From Clostridiales bacterium (GTDB lineage: Bacteria > Bacillota > Clostridia > Oscillospirales > Butyricicoccaceae): a stretch of 64,000 nt of DNA. The translations under genes and the position numbers were made by a program. Positions 24,295 through 33,201 of this stretch are shown piece after piece. Location: contig SFJM01000014.1 of the NCBI GenBank assembly GCA_004555915.1, positions 18,594 to 82,593 of the forward strand, read 5' to 3'. The notes under the pieces were generated by a model. The model made no database searches, was not told where the DNA came from, and saw only the letters and a program-made list of their open reading frames with translations. Position 1 is the first letter of the stretch, and every line of letters starts with the position of its first letter.

Positions 24295-24317
24295 ATCAAA
24301 ATACTTCTGATCCTGTC

Positions 24318-24360
24318 AAAACACAGTCCGAGCTGAATTTTTCAGTCCCGACTGTGTTTT
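24318..24360 (+). terminator. terminator of the oxidase operon
   Basis: AAAACACAGTC pairs with GACTGTGTTTT, with an inner stem CTGAA/TTCAG. It begins 24 bases after the stop codon. Confidence 0.8.
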
Positions 24361-24365
24361 CTCAT

Positions 24366-24403
24366 GAAAAAAGGACCTCAGAGAATTTCTTCTCCAAGGT
24401 CCT
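24366..24403 (-). terminator. second minus-strand terminator downstream of guaA
   Basis: On the minus strand AGGACCT pairs with AGGTCCT around an inner GAGAA/TTCTC stem, followed by TTTTTT. It is near-identical in design to the hairpin at 24595-24637, about 200 bases away. Confidence 0.65.
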
Positions 24404-24594
24404 CACTAAGATTTTTATCCTAACGCTGCTGTCATTTCGCAAGTCTCATTAGCGTGTTTTTCGCAAAATTCATTAGCGTCTTCACTCTAAATATTACCTC
24501 AAAATGACTTTAAAACGGCTTTACCTCCCCAATGAAATTAGCATTTTATCGAGCATTAAGAGAACGATTTTCAAGGTTTTTGCTCCGTTTATAA
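24404..24594. other. AT-rich gap with a 24-base tandem repeat, no gene
   Basis: Between the two minus-strand terminators I find no frame with a credible start. The only structure is two tandem 24-base units (from 24435 and 24459) sharing TTTCGCAA and CATTAGCGT. The whole interval from 24295 to 24714 holds terminators but no supported gene. Confidence 0.5.
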
Positions 24595-24637
24595 CAAAAA
24601 AGACCTCAAAGGATTTCTCCTTCAAGGTCTGATTTTT
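24595..24637 (-). terminator. intrinsic terminator of guaA
   Basis: AGACCT and AGGTCT arms with an inner GGA/TCC stem, and TTTTTTG after the stem on the minus strand. The plus strand also ends in a T-run, so it may act in both directions. Confidence 0.8.
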
Positions 24638-24714
24638 ATTTTGTTGTGATTTCAGCAGAGGATAATCCGTTTTACAAAAAACAGGATAATGACCTTTGCG
24701 AAAGAACAAAATTT

Positions 24715-26274
24715 TTACTCCCACTCGACGGTTCCCGGCGGCTTACTTGTGATGTCATACACAACGCGGTTAATGTGTTCCACTTCGTTGGTAATGCGGT
24801 TGGATACCTTCGCCAGAATGTCATACGGGATCTTCGCCCAGTCGGCAGTCATGAAATCGTCTGTTGTCACGGCACGGATTGCCACCAGATGGTCATAGGT
24901 TCTGTGGTCACCCATAACGCCAACGGTATTGACGCCCGGAAGCACACAGAAGAACTGGGAAAGCTGGTTTTCATAGCCATTCTTCGCCATTTCATCCCGC
25001 AGTACCCAGTCTGCCTCCTGCAGGATTTTTACCTTCTCCGCTGTGATTTCACCGATGATTCGGACACCCAGACCCGGACCCGGGAACGGCTGACGCCATA
25101 CCAGCTCTCTCGGAATGCCAAGCTTTTCACCGACTGCCCGAACCTCATCCTTGAACAGATCACCCAGAGGTTCAATGGTGCCAAGGAACTGGATATCCTC
25201 CGGCATTTTTGCCATATTATGATGGGTCTTAATGACAGCAGTATTTGCCTTACCATCGCTCTTGCCCTTGCCGGATTCAATTCTGTCGGGATAAATGGTG
25301 CCCTGCGCAAAGAAGCCTTCCTCTGCCTGGCTGCGAATCTCGTCCCAGAAAACCTTATAGAATTCTCTGCCGATAATCTTTCGCTTTTCCTCCGGGTCGG
25401 TAACACCCTTCAGCTGTGCCATGAAATGCTCACCGCAGTTGACGCGGACAAAATTCATATCAAACATCGTGGTAAAAGTCTGCTCCACAAAGTCGCCTTC
25501 ATCCTTGCGCATCAGGCCCTGATCGACAAACACACAGGTCAGCTGCTTGCCAACCGCACGGGACAGCAGACCGGCTGCAACCGAGCTGTCCACACCGCCG
25601 GACAGGCCGAGAATGACCTTTTTATCGCCGATTCGCTCCCGCAGCTCTGCCACCGTGTTTTCAATGAAGTTATCCATGACCCAGTCACCGGCACAGGCAC
25701 ATACTTCATACAGGAAGTTATGCAGGATCTTCTTGCCATATTCGGAATGGGTTACCTCCGGATGGAACTGTACCGCATAAATCTTCTTTTCCGCATTTGC
25801 CATAGCAGCACACGGGCAGTCATTGGTCTTTGCAATGATCTCATAGCCCTGCGGCGGAGTCGAAATATAGTCGGTATGGCTCATCCATACAACAGACTGC
25901 TCCGGTACATCCTTGAACAGTCTGGATTCCGGTTTGGTCACTTCCAGTTCAATTTTACCATATTCCGACACCGGAGCGGTCTTTACCTCGCCATCACCCA
26001 TCCATGCGATCAGCTGACAGCCATAGCAAATACCCAGTACCGGTACGCCGATTTCCAGGATATCCTTTGTATAATGCGGGGAACTCATGTCAAAAACCGA
26101 GTTCGGGCCGCCGGTAAAGATAATACCGCTGGGGTTCATCGCTTTGATTTCTTCCAATGGAGTGGTATACGGCTTGATTTCGCAGTATACATTACATTCA
26201 CGTACCCGGCGGGCAATCAGCTGGTTATACTGGCCGCCAAAGTCAACAATCAGAACTAACTGATGATTCTGCAT
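24715..26274 (-). CDS. guaA: GMP synthase (glutamine-hydrolysing)
   Basis: A 519-aa protein that converts XMP to GMP with ATP and glutamine in purine biosynthesis. The glutamine amidotransferase domain has the nucleophile motif GICYGCQ (Cys83) and the His/Glu motif FHPEVTHSEYG. The ATP-pyrophosphatase P-loop is LGLSGGVDSSVAA. The C-terminal dimerisation domain has the usual RQPFPGPGLGVRIIGE and the end IDRVVYD-like region NRVVYDITSKPPGTVEWE. Length matches the family. It is transcribed alone from a promoter just beyond the end of rqcH, and the leader of about 30 bases is too short for a purine riboswitch. Confidence 0.98.
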   Translation of the reverse strand: MQNHQLVLIVDFGGQYNQLIARRVRECNVYCEIKPYTTPLEEIKAMNPSGIIFTGGPNSVFDMSSPHYTKDILEIGVPVLGICYGCQLIAWMGDGEVKTAPVSEYGKIELEVTKPESRLFKDVPEQSVVWMSHTDYISTPPQGYEIIAKTNDCPCAAMANAEKKIYAVQFHPEVTHSEYGKKILHNFLYEVCACAGDWVMDNFIENTVAELRERIGDKKVILGLSGGVDSSVAAGLLSRAVGKQLTCVFVDQGLMRKDEGDFVEQTFTTMFDMNFVRVNCGEHFMAQLKGVTDPEEKRKIIGREFYKVFWDEIRSQAEEGFFAQGTIYPDRIESGKGKSDGKANTAVIKTHHNMAKMPEDIQFLGTIEPLGDLFKDEVRAVGEKLGIPRELVWRQPFPGPGLGVRIIGEITAEKVKILQEADWVLRDEMAKNGYENQLSQFFCVLPGVNTVGVMGDHRTYDHLVAIRAVTTDDFMTADWAKIPYDILAKVSNRITNEVEHINRVVYDITSKPPGTVEWE

Positions 26275-26309
26275 ACGAGCTACTCCTTACAAATTATTTT
26301 TATCTATTC

Positions 26310-26338
26310 ATTATGCCATACTTTTGTGTCATCGACAA
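26310..26338 (-). promoter_or_regulatory. guaA promoter
   Basis: TTGTCG (26338-26333), 17 bases, CATAAT (26315-26310) on the minus strand, located 10-40 bases after the rqcH stop codon. Confidence 0.7.
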
Positions 26339-26347
26339 GATATTTTC

Positions 26348-28123
26348 TCACTCGATTCGGAGTTTTTCAATTTTCTTTTCCTCCGGTGTGACAAATGCGG
26401 TCTGATAGACATGATAAATCACCATACCTGGCTTGGCACCGTTAGGCTTTTTGATGTTCCGAACCTCGGAATAATCCACCGGAATCTGGGAAGAACCACG
26501 TGCCTGGGAATGCCAGGCAGCAATTTCCGCCGCTTCTGTCATAGCCTCATTGCTCGGTTCCCGACCATCACATACCAGAATGACATGAGAACCATGGATT
26601 TTCTGTGTATGGAACCACATATCATGCTTAAAAGCGGTTTTCAGGGTCAGCAAGTCATTCTGCGTATTATTTTTACCGGCAAATACATCAAAACCATCTG
26701 TCGTGCGGTAGTGGAACGGCTTGCCCTGTACCGGCTTGGCCCGGCGGCGTTTTTTCTTGTCCTGCTTGGCAGACAGATATCCGGTAGAAATCAATTCCTC
26801 CTGAATCTGTGCCAGATCGGTCAGATTTTCCGCCTCGGTAATGGCCTCCAGCACACTGTCCAGATACAGCAATTCCTGTTCCCCCTGGGCAATCTGCTTT
26901 GTCAGCTGTTCCTCTGCATTTTTTGCCTTGGTATACAGCTTAAACTGCTTCTGTGCATTCTGCTGCGGGGACAGCCGGATATCCAGATTGATTTCAATTT
27001 CCGGACAGGCAGGATCAAAATAGTCAATCACCTTTACCTTGCGGGAGCCCGGTTCGATCTGATACAGATTGGAGGTAATCAGGTCACCCCGCCTTTTGAA
27101 TTTTTCCCGGTTCTGTGAGCTACTGAGTTCCTTGCGCTGTGCAACCAGCTTACGGCGCACACGGTCACGCGCGTTCTGAATGGTATGGTTCATATTGGCA
27201 GCATGATGGCGGATGCGTTCCATGTTGCTCTTTTTCTCATAAAAATCCGACAACAGCTGAGAAAAGCTTTCTGCCTGTGTATTCTGCATCAGATCACCAT
27301 ACTGGGTTACTGGCATCACGGTATAATCAAATACCGTGCCATCCGTGGTATTGGTCACCAGATATGGCTTCATGCGGTTGTCCTCAATCATCTGGACAAA
27401 ATCCGCCAGTACATCGGACAGGCTGCTGCGTTCTCCTGCCGTCAGGTCACACATCGGCTTCGCTGTTTCTCCACAGGCACGGCATGCCAGTTCCCGGCAC
27501 AGCAGCGGAGATAATCCCTTGAAATGGTTCAGCAGCCAGCGGTCTAACGGCGTATCTTCCTCCGCCCCATGGATCGCTGCCGCAAGTCCCGCCTGAGATA
27601 CCTCCATCAGATTCAGCTTGTCCTGGGGAGGCGGCATGCGGTAAAACAGTCCCGGCAATACCTGCCGTTTGCCGGAGGTATCCCCGTCAATACGCTTGAC
27701 CGCGTCCAGAATACGTCCTTCCGCATCATACAGGATAATATTGGAATATTTGCCCATCAGTTCCACAGCCAGATATTTCTGGCTGGGCACACCCATTTCA
27801 TCTACGGTATCACAGGTAATGATAGCCATGCGTTCCATATCCGGTGAAGTAACCGAAACAATTTTTGCACCCTGTAAATGTTTGCGCAGCAGCATACAGA
27901 ACATGGGAGGAGCCGCAGGATTTTCCCGACCGGTTTCAATGAAATGCATCCGGGGTGTTCCTGCACCCACAGACAACAGCAGCTTTACACCGCCACGCAT
28001 CAGCCGGACAGATAACACAATTTCATCCCGTTCCGGCTGGTATATTTTATCAATGCGTCCGCCAGCCATACGTGCATCCAGTTCACGTACCGTTGCCAGC
28101 AGGCACACAGCATCCAATGGCAT
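26348..28123 (-). CDS. rqcH: Rqc2/RqcH ribosome quality control protein (NFACT family)
   Basis: A 591-aa NFACT protein. The N-terminal domain begins MPLDAVCLLATVRELDARMAGGRIDKIYQP, the classic FbpA/NFACT-N start. A central helical coiled-coil region (about 270-430) follows, then the C-terminal NFACT-R domain with DVFAGKNNTQNDLLTLKTA, DMWFHTQKIHGSHVIL and the ending VRNIKKPNGAKPGMVIYH. Bacterial RqcH binds 50S subunits carrying stalled peptidyl-tRNA and adds C-terminal alanine tails that mark the chain for degradation. Older annotations call it fibronectin-binding protein. Start 28123 follows AAAAAAGGAG; the long upstream extension of the frame lacks a site. Confidence 0.95.
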   Translation of the reverse strand: MPLDAVCLLATVRELDARMAGGRIDKIYQPERDEIVLSVRLMRGGVKLLLSVGAGTPRMHFIETGRENPAAPPMFCMLLRKHLQGAKIVSVTSPDMERMAIITCDTVDEMGVPSQKYLAVELMGKYSNIILYDAEGRILDAVKRIDGDTSGKRQVLPGLFYRMPPPQDKLNLMEVSQAGLAAAIHGAEEDTPLDRWLLNHFKGLSPLLCRELACRACGETAKPMCDLTAGERSSLSDVLADFVQMIEDNRMKPYLVTNTTDGTVFDYTVMPVTQYGDLMQNTQAESFSQLLSDFYEKKSNMERIRHHAANMNHTIQNARDRVRRKLVAQRKELSSSQNREKFKRRGDLITSNLYQIEPGSRKVKVIDYFDPACPEIEINLDIRLSPQQNAQKQFKLYTKAKNAEEQLTKQIAQGEQELLYLDSVLEAITEAENLTDLAQIQEELISTGYLSAKQDKKKRRRAKPVQGKPFHYRTTDGFDVFAGKNNTQNDLLTLKTAFKHDMWFHTQKIHGSHVILVCDGREPSNEAMTEAAEIAAWHSQARGSSQIPVDYSEVRNIKKPNGAKPGMVIYHVYQTAFVTPEEKKIEKLRIE

Positions 28124-28159
28124 AGAATTACTCCTTTTTTTAATTCTTTTACTGAACAA

Positions 28160-28189
28160 ATTATAATCGACCCACAGCCAGAAAGTCAA
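28160..28189 (-). promoter_or_regulatory. rqcH promoter
   Basis: TTGACT (28189-28184), 18 bases, TATAAT (28165-28160) on the minus strand. Confidence 0.7.
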
Positions 28190-28277
28190 GGCATGCAGCG
28201 GTTTCTGTCCGCATCCACCCAGCCATTTCACTCTGTCATGCAGGAAAACATCGGGATATTTTTAGCACGTTTGTTAT

Positions 28278-28306
28278 TTGACGAATCTGTCCTGCTGTGA
28301 TATTAT
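28278..28306 (+). promoter_or_regulatory. promoter of the alcohol/aldehyde dehydrogenase pair
   Basis: TTGACG (28278-28283), 17 bases, TATTAT (28301-28306), divergent from the rqcH promoter. Confidence 0.75.
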
Positions 28307-28347
28307 CAGACTGTTATTTGATATTATGTTGTTTTTGGAGATGTTTC

Positions 28348-29556
28348 ATGAATATTCCTGAAAAAATATACTGCCGTGCCTTTCAGGCTGTGCTGCATAC
28401 CGCCCTGCCTGTTCTGCCCTATCGCAAGCCAAAGCTGCTGGACAGCATCAATGAAGTACCATATCTGTTTCGCAAAAAGGACATTGACTGCGTCCTGCTG
28501 ATTACCGATCCTAGCATCCGCAGGCTGGGCATTACCCGTCCGCTGGAGGATACACTGGATAAATCCGGCATTACCTGTATTGTCTATGATAAAACAGTTG
28601 CCAATCCCACCAGCAATAACGTGGAAGCTGCCCGCCAATTGTTTCTCAAATATCATTGTCAGGCGATTATCGGCTTTGGCGGCGGTTCTTCCATTGACTG
28701 TGCCAAAGCAACCGGTGCACGCATTGCCAAACCGCGCCAGAAGCTGTCCCGCATGAAAGGCATTTTGAAGGTACATAAAAAGCTGCCGCTGCTGGTAGCC
28801 ATCCCGACGACTGCCGGAACCGGCAGTGAAGCCACACTTGCCGCTGTCATTGTAGATAGTGAAACCCGGCATAAATATCCCATCAATGATTTCCCGCTCA
28901 TCCCGCATTATGCGGTTCTTGACCCGGAGGTGACCCGTTCCCTGCCGCCCCATGTGACCGCTACAACAGGTATGGATGCCCTGACCCATGCCATCGAGGC
29001 CTATATCGGGCATTCCACCACAGCGGAAACCCGCGCGGACGCAACCGAAGCCGTGCGCCTGATTTTTGCCAATCTGGACAGAGCCTGCCGCAATGGGGAT
29101 GACATGAAAGCCCGGCGCAATATGCTGCATGCGGCTTATCTCGCCGGTTCCGCCTTTTCCAAATCCTATGTAGGTTATGTCCATGCGGTTGCACATTCCC
29201 TCGGCGGAAAATATAATGTACCGCATGGGCTTGCCAATGCCGTCCTGCTGCCCCATGTACTGGAGGCCTATGGCGAAGCGGCACATGAAAAGCTGGCAGA
29301 GCTGGCTATTGCAGCCGGACTGGTTTCCCGTGCGGAATCCGCAAAGGATGGCGCGGAGGCAATGATCCATGCCATTCAGGAAATGAAGCTCCGGCTGGAT
29401 ATTCCGGATGTCATTCCGGAAATTCAGGAAAAGGATATTCCGGCACTTGCCCGTATTGCCGCCAGAGAAGCCAATCCGTTGTATCCGGTACCGGTACTGA
29501 TGAATGCCGGACAGCTGGAACAGTTTTATTATGATGTAATGGAGGTATCCGCATGA
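28348..29556 (+). CDS. iron-containing alcohol dehydrogenase
   Basis: A 402-aa group III (Fe-dependent) alcohol dehydrogenase. Visible features are the NAD-binding segment IIGFGGGSSIDCAKATGAR, the AIPTTAGTGSEAT motif, and metal-ligand regions TGMDALTHAIEAYIG and YVHAVAHSLGGKYNVPHGLANAV (His ligands). It should interconvert an alcohol and aldehyde with NAD(P)H. The ATG at 28348 has TGGAG upstream. Its stop overlaps the start of the aldehyde dehydrogenase gene by 4 bases, so an aldehyde is probably passed between the two enzymes. Confidence 0.93.
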   Translation: MNIPEKIYCRAFQAVLHTALPVLPYRKPKLLDSINEVPYLFRKKDIDCVLLITDPSIRRLGITRPLEDTLDKSGITCIVYDKTVANPTSNNVEAARQLFLKYHCQAIIGFGGGSSIDCAKATGARIAKPRQKLSRMKGILKVHKKLPLLVAIPTTAGTGSEATLAAVIVDSETRHKYPINDFPLIPHYAVLDPEVTRSLPPHVTATTGMDALTHAIEAYIGHSTTAETRADATEAVRLIFANLDRACRNGDDMKARRNMLHAAYLAGSAFSKSYVGYVHAVAHSLGGKYNVPHGLANAVLLPHVLEAYGEAAHEKLAELAIAAGLVSRAESAKDGAEAMIHAIQEMKLRLDIPDVIPEIQEKDIPALARIAAREANPLYPVPVLMNAGQLEQFYYDVMEVSA

Positions 29557-30932
29557 CACCGGAAGAAATTCATAAGCTTGTCACCCGTCAACAGGAATAT
29601 TTTGCAAGCGGTGCAACCCTGCCTGTTGACCATCGGATTGATGCACTGCGCCGGTTAAAGGCAGCAATCCTGAAGCATGAATCGGATATTGCAGATGCTC
29701 TGGAAAAGGACTTGGGAAAAAGCAGCTCGGAAAGCTATATGTGTGAGACCGGTATGGTACTCAGTGAGATTTCCTTCCTTATCAAACATGTCCGTTCCTA
29801 TGCACGGGAAAAGCGGGTTCCCACACCGCTGGCCCAGTATATCTCCCGCAGCTATGTGAAGCCATCCCCGCGGGGTGTCACACTGATTATGAGCCCATGG
29901 AATTATCCACTGATGCTCACCCTTGACCCGTTGGCAGATGCCATTGCAGCTGGTAATACCGCTGTTGTCAAGCCAAGCGCCTATTCCCCGCACACCAGTG
30001 CCATCCTGCAAACGATTCTCTCAGAATGCTTTTCTCCGGATTATGTGGCTGTCATCACTGGCGGGCGGGCAGAAAACAGCTGCCTTTTGGGCGAATGCTT
30101 TGATTATATCTTTTTCACCGGCAGCCAGACAGTAGGCAAAGAGGTCATGCGCCATGCGGCGGAAAACCTCACACCGGTGACACTGGAATTAGGCGGAAAA
30201 AGTCCGGTGATTGTGGACAAAACTGCAAAACTCAACCTTGCTGCCCGCCGGATTGTATTTGGCAAATATCTCAACTGCGGACAGACCTGTGTGGCACCGG
30301 ACTATGTTTACTGTGACGAAAGCATCCGGGAGGAACTGGTAAAAGCCTGCATCCGGGAAATCAAGCGTCAGTTCGGCATGCATCCGCTGGAAAACAGCAA
30401 TTACGGGCATATCATCAACCGCAAGCATTTTGACCGGATCTGCCGTCTGCTGGACCCGGATAAGCTTGCCTACGGCGGTCAGACCAATGCGGAACAGCTG
30501 CGCATTGCTCCCGCGATTCTCACCGATGTGACATGGGATGACCCGGTGATGCAGGAGGAAATCTTTGGACCGATCCTGCCCATTCTGACCTTTTCGCAGC
30601 TGGAGGAGGCGCTGGAGGAAATCAATGCCCATCCCCACCCTCTTGCCTTCTATCTGTTTACCGAAGACAAAAAAACCATCAAATATGTCACGGAACACTG
30701 TGCCTTTGGCGGCGGCTGTATCAATGATACCATCATTCATCTGGCAACCACCCGCATGGGCTTTGGCGGCACCGGAGCCAGCGGCATGGGAGCCTATCAT
30801 GGCAAGGTTGGCTTTGATACCTTCTCCCACCAAAAAAGCATTGTGGATAAAAAGACCTGGCTGGATTTGCCCATGCGGTATCAGCCATATACCAGGTTGT
30901 ATGACAAACTGGTGCACATGTTTTTGAAGTAA
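29553..30932 (+). CDS. NAD(P)-dependent aldehyde dehydrogenase (class 3-like)
   Basis: A 459-aa aldehyde dehydrogenase of the short, membrane-associated class 3/YwdH type. It has MSPWNYPLMLTLDPLADAIAAGNTAVVKPS, the glycine motif FFTGSQTVGKEV, the glutamate region VTLELGGKSPVIVD, and the catalytic Cys in YLNCGQTCVAPDY. The end INDTIIHLATTRMGFGGTGASGMGAYHGK is characteristic of this class. A basic C-terminal helix (LYDKLVHMFLK) may touch the membrane. It is translationally coupled to the alcohol dehydrogenase gene. Confidence 0.93.
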   Translation: MTPEEIHKLVTRQQEYFASGATLPVDHRIDALRRLKAAILKHESDIADALEKDLGKSSSESYMCETGMVLSEISFLIKHVRSYAREKRVPTPLAQYISRSYVKPSPRGVTLIMSPWNYPLMLTLDPLADAIAAGNTAVVKPSAYSPHTSAILQTILSECFSPDYVAVITGGRAENSCLLGECFDYIFFTGSQTVGKEVMRHAAENLTPVTLELGGKSPVIVDKTAKLNLAARRIVFGKYLNCGQTCVAPDYVYCDESIREELVKACIREIKRQFGMHPLENSNYGHIINRKHFDRICRLLDPDKLAYGGQTNAEQLRIAPAILTDVTWDDPVMQEEIFGPILPILTFSQLEEALEEINAHPHPLAFYLFTEDKKTIKYVTEHCAFGGGCINDTIIHLATTRMGFGGTGASGMGAYHGKVGFDTFSHQKSIVDKKTWLDLPMRYQPYTRLYDKLVHMFLK

Positions 30933-30944
30933 TCTCTGAGTAAA

Positions 30945-30993
30945 ACAAAAACCTTGAGCGGCAGAACCATTTTCTGTCACCCAAGGTTTTTTT
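30945..30993. terminator. bidirectional terminator between the aldehyde dehydrogenase and nif3 genes
   Basis: AAAACCTTG pairs with CAAGGTTTT, with an inner stem CAGAA/TTCTG. A- and T-runs on both flanks serve both converging genes. Confidence 0.85.
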
Positions 30994-30999
30994 CATATG

Positions 31000-31776
31000 T
31001 TAATAAAAGCTGATGCAGTCACAGTGCAGCCGGGAAACCGTAATATCCAGCTCCGGGAACTGTGCCGCGATCAGGTCACGGAAGCCATGCGCCACCGGAT
31101 TCTCTGTGGGGAAATGTCCCGCATCCAGCAGGTTCAGTCCGATGTCATGTGCCTTCATCATCAGGTCATAGCTGCAGTCACCGATCACAAAGGTATCCGC
31201 ACCCTTTGCCACAGCATAGTCCATCAGCTTGCCGCAGGCACCGCCACCTACTGCAACCCGCTGTACCATTTTCCCGCCGTCTGCCACACGGACACCACCG
31301 GCTCCCAGGGACAGCTTGACATGTTTTGCAAAATCCTGCAATGTCATTGGCTTCGGCAGATTGCCAACCCGTCCCAGATTTCCGCCTTCTCCTGCCTCCA
31401 TATTAATCACATCGGTCAGTCCCAGCGATGCCGCCAGCAGATCATTGACACCGGCAGACGCGCAATCCATATTGGTATGCATGCAGATACCGGAAATCCC
31501 CTTCTGAATCATGGAAATCAGAATCCGTCCGGTAACCGTATCCGCTGTGACACGGCTGACTGAGGTGAAAATCACCGGATGGTGTGCCACAATCAGGTTG
31601 CAGCCCCGTTCTGCGGCTTCTTCCACTACCGTTTCCGTAATATCCAGCGCACACAATACGCCTTCTACCTTTGCCTCCGGATCACCTACCAGCAATCCCA
31701 CATTATCCCAGTGCTCTGCCAGCGCATAAGGCGCTGCCTGCTCCAGACAATGCAGCACATCCTTTACCTGAACCAT
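31000..31776 (-). CDS. Nif3-like dinuclear metal center protein
   Basis: A 258-aa YbgI/NIF3 family protein. Conserved metal-binding blocks are present: EHWDNVGLLVGDP near the start, NLIVAHHPVIF (His-His ligands), the middle HTNMDCA segment, and the C-terminal GDCSYDLMMKAHDIGLNLLDAGHFPTE with its His and Glu. The family is highly conserved; some members have GTP cyclohydrolase-I type 2 annotations, but the reaction is uncertain. The start is 31776 (AAAGGAAGGA site), 2 bases after the trmK stop codon; the much longer frame upstream overlaps trmK and is not used. The trmK-nif3 pairing is common in Firmicutes. Confidence 0.92.
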   Translation of the reverse strand: MVQVKDVLHCLEQAAPYALAEHWDNVGLLVGDPEAKVEGVLCALDITETVVEEAAERGCNLIVAHHPVIFTSVSRVTADTVTGRILISMIQKGISGICMHTNMDCASAGVNDLLAASLGLTDVINMEAGEGGNLGRVGNLPKPMTLQDFAKHVKLSLGAGGVRVADGGKMVQRVAVGGGACGKLMDYAVAKGADTFVIGDCSYDLMMKAHDIGLNLLDAGHFPTENPVAHGFRDLIAAQFPELDITVSRLHCDCISFY

Positions 31777-31778
31777 GT

Positions 31779-32489
31779 TTATCCTTCCTTTCCGATCTGA
31801 CACAGGGCATTCTGCAATACCTGTACATTTCCCCGGTGCAATGCCAGCTCCTCCGGCTTCTGATGCGCCGCAGATTCCAGCGATGCGGTGATTTTCTTCT
31901 CCCGTTCCAGCAGCCGGCTGACATATGGCTCCGCCATCGGGTCCTGCAGCAGTACTTCCGAAATGCAGCATTCCGGCAGGGACTTTTCCTCCGGCTTTCC
32001 GCCGCCGCGGACGGTGAGCACGGTATACATGCGTTTCCCTTCCCGGCACAGAGATTCTTTCTCTATGACGCCGCCATGCGCTGCCAGATACTGCCGTAAA
32101 AACGGCTGTGCTGTCATGGGCTGCAGCAGCAGCAGATGCTCCCCATCGAGTGCCCATGGGTCATCCTCCAGAATCTGCGCGATGGTCTCACCACCCATGC
32201 CGGCAATGACAATGGTATCCGCCTCCTCCGGCTGTACCGTACACATACCGGCACCCAGCCGAAGGGAAATCTGTCCGTCCAATCCAAACTGCTGTGCTGT
32301 CCGCGCCGCACTGTCCAACGGGCCCTGCCGGATATCCGAGGCAATGGCCGTCTGTATGATGCCCCGCCGCAGCAATGCTGCCGGAATCAGCGCATGATCC
32401 GTACCAATATCCGCCAGTCTCGCACCGGCTGGCACCTGCGCCATAATGGTGCGCAGCCGCGGGGTTAAATGCATTCTGTTATCCAGCAT
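31779..32489 (-). CDS. trmK: tRNA (adenine(22)-N1)-methyltransferase
   Basis: A 236-aa Rossmann methyltransferase of the TrmK family that methylates A22 in tRNA. It has the typical start LTPRLRTIMAQVPAGARLADIGTDHALIPA (SAM motif I), followed by ASDIRQGPLDSA and the motif IV region TIVIAGMGGETIAQIL. The C-terminal half is helical (PYVSRLLEREKKI). Start 32489 is preceded by GGAAGGAAGAGG. It is cotranscribed with the nif3-like gene directly downstream. Confidence 0.92.
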   Translation of the reverse strand: MLDNRMHLTPRLRTIMAQVPAGARLADIGTDHALIPAALLRRGIIQTAIASDIRQGPLDSAARTAQQFGLDGQISLRLGAGMCTVQPEEADTIVIAGMGGETIAQILEDDPWALDGEHLLLLQPMTAQPFLRQYLAAHGGVIEKESLCREGKRMYTVLTVRGGGKPEEKSLPECCISEVLLQDPMAEPYVSRLLEREKKITASLESAAHQKPEELALHRGNVQVLQNALCQIGKEG

Positions 32490-32507
32490 ACCTCTTCCTT
32501 CCTGCAG

Positions 32508-32539
32508 AAAAAGGGCCGACACATGCAGCATCGACCCTT
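32508..32539 (-). terminator. terminator of the DUF1858 gene
   Basis: AAGGGTCGA and TCGGCCCTT arms, imperfect in the middle, with TTTTTC following on the minus strand. It separates the DUF1858 gene from trmK. Confidence 0.6.
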
Positions 32540-32567
32540 CGGCGTTTGTATCCTATGAAGCAATAAC

Positions 32568-32774
32568 TTAACCAATGCTCTGGAAGTAGTTATTGAGTTC
32601 CTCTACCAGCTCATCTGCATCGGTACCATGAACCATGCAAGCCTCTTCAATGCTCTCACCCTGGGAATGCGGGCAGCCCAGGCAATGCATGCCGATGTTG
32701 ATAAAGAACTGAGCGGTATTGATATCACGAGCGAGAACTTCGCCGATTGTGCTCTGTTTGGTAATAGCAGCCAT
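32568..32774 (-). CDS. DUF1858 redox-disulfide protein
   Basis: A 68-aa protein of the hybrid-cluster-protein-associated DUF1858 family. It starts ITKQSTIGEVLARDINTAQFFINIGMHCLGCPHSQGESIEEAC. The CLGC pair and the following Cys are the hallmark. Members are thought to be small redox proteins or metal carriers in anaerobes. Start 32774 has AGGAGG 8 bases upstream. No hybrid cluster protein gene lies in the window. Confidence 0.88.
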   Translation of the reverse strand: MAAITKQSTIGEVLARDINTAQFFINIGMHCLGCPHSQGESIEEACMVHGTDADELVEELNNYFQSIG

Positions 32775-32876
32775 TGGAATGACCTCCTGTATTTTTATAA
32801 AATTAAGATATCTTGTATTATACTGTCTCTTTCTGTTTTTTTCAATACATAACAAAACATTTTGCAGAAAACGCAC

Positions 32877-32908
32877 AAAAGAACACCCACCAGCTTGATG
32901 GGTGTTCT
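32877..32908 (-). terminator. terminator of the zinc-ribbon gene
   Basis: A perfect 10-base stem (AGAACACCCA/TGGGTGTTCT) with a 9-base loop, followed by TTTTG on the minus strand. Confidence 0.8.
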
Positions 32909-32922
32909 GACATATTGCTGGA

Positions 32923-33201
32923 TCAGCCCTCTGCCTTCATCTTGGCAAAGCATGCGCTGCAATATACCGGACGGTCGGTCTTCGGCTGGAACGGAACCTT
33001 TGCCTCGCCGCCGCAGGCTGCGCATGTCGCGGTAAAATATTCACGTGGGGTACGGTTAACATTTTTTCTCTTGTCACGGCAGCTCTTACAGCGCTGCGGC
33101 TCATTCTGGAAGCCGCGTTCCGCATAAAATTCCTGCTCACCGGCAGAGAAAATAAACGGTTCTCCACATTCCTTGCATACCAATGTCTTATCCTGATACA
33201 T
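32923..33201 (-). CDS. double zinc-ribbon protein (CxxC family)
   Basis: A 92-aa protein with four CxxC pairs: CKEC, CKSC, CAAC and CSAC. They form two zinc ribbons around a basic middle segment (DKRKNVNRTPREYF). It resembles the zinc-ribbon domain family with the motif LVCKECGEPFIFSAGEQEFYA that is common in Clostridia and Chloroflexi. The function is unknown; a nucleic-acid-binding role is plausible. It lies between the sigH-like and DUF1858 genes. Confidence 0.85.
   Translation of the reverse strand: MYQDKTLVCKECGEPFIFSAGEQEFYAERGFQNEPQRCKSCRDKRKNVNRTPREYFTATCAACGGEAKVPFQPKTDRPVYCSACFAKMKAEG

Noticed and set aside
24435..24482. CRISPR-like repeat
   Set aside because: Only two tandem 24-base units without spacers, and no cas genes anywhere in the window.
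24521..24724. A 67-codon minus-strand frame behind guaA
   Set aside because: It begins inside the end of guaA and runs through the guaA terminator, with low-complexity Lys/Leu composition.
28324..29559. A 411-codon minus-strand frame over the alcohol dehydrogenase
   Set aside because: It is the antisense shadow of an intact Fe-ADH. Composition is unlike a protein (Gly/Cys/Arg-rich) and it has no start site.
31777..32157. N-terminal extension of the Nif3-like frame to 385 residues
   Set aside because: The extra part overlaps trmK in another frame. Nif3 homology begins at MVQVKDVL with a good ribosome binding site at 31776.
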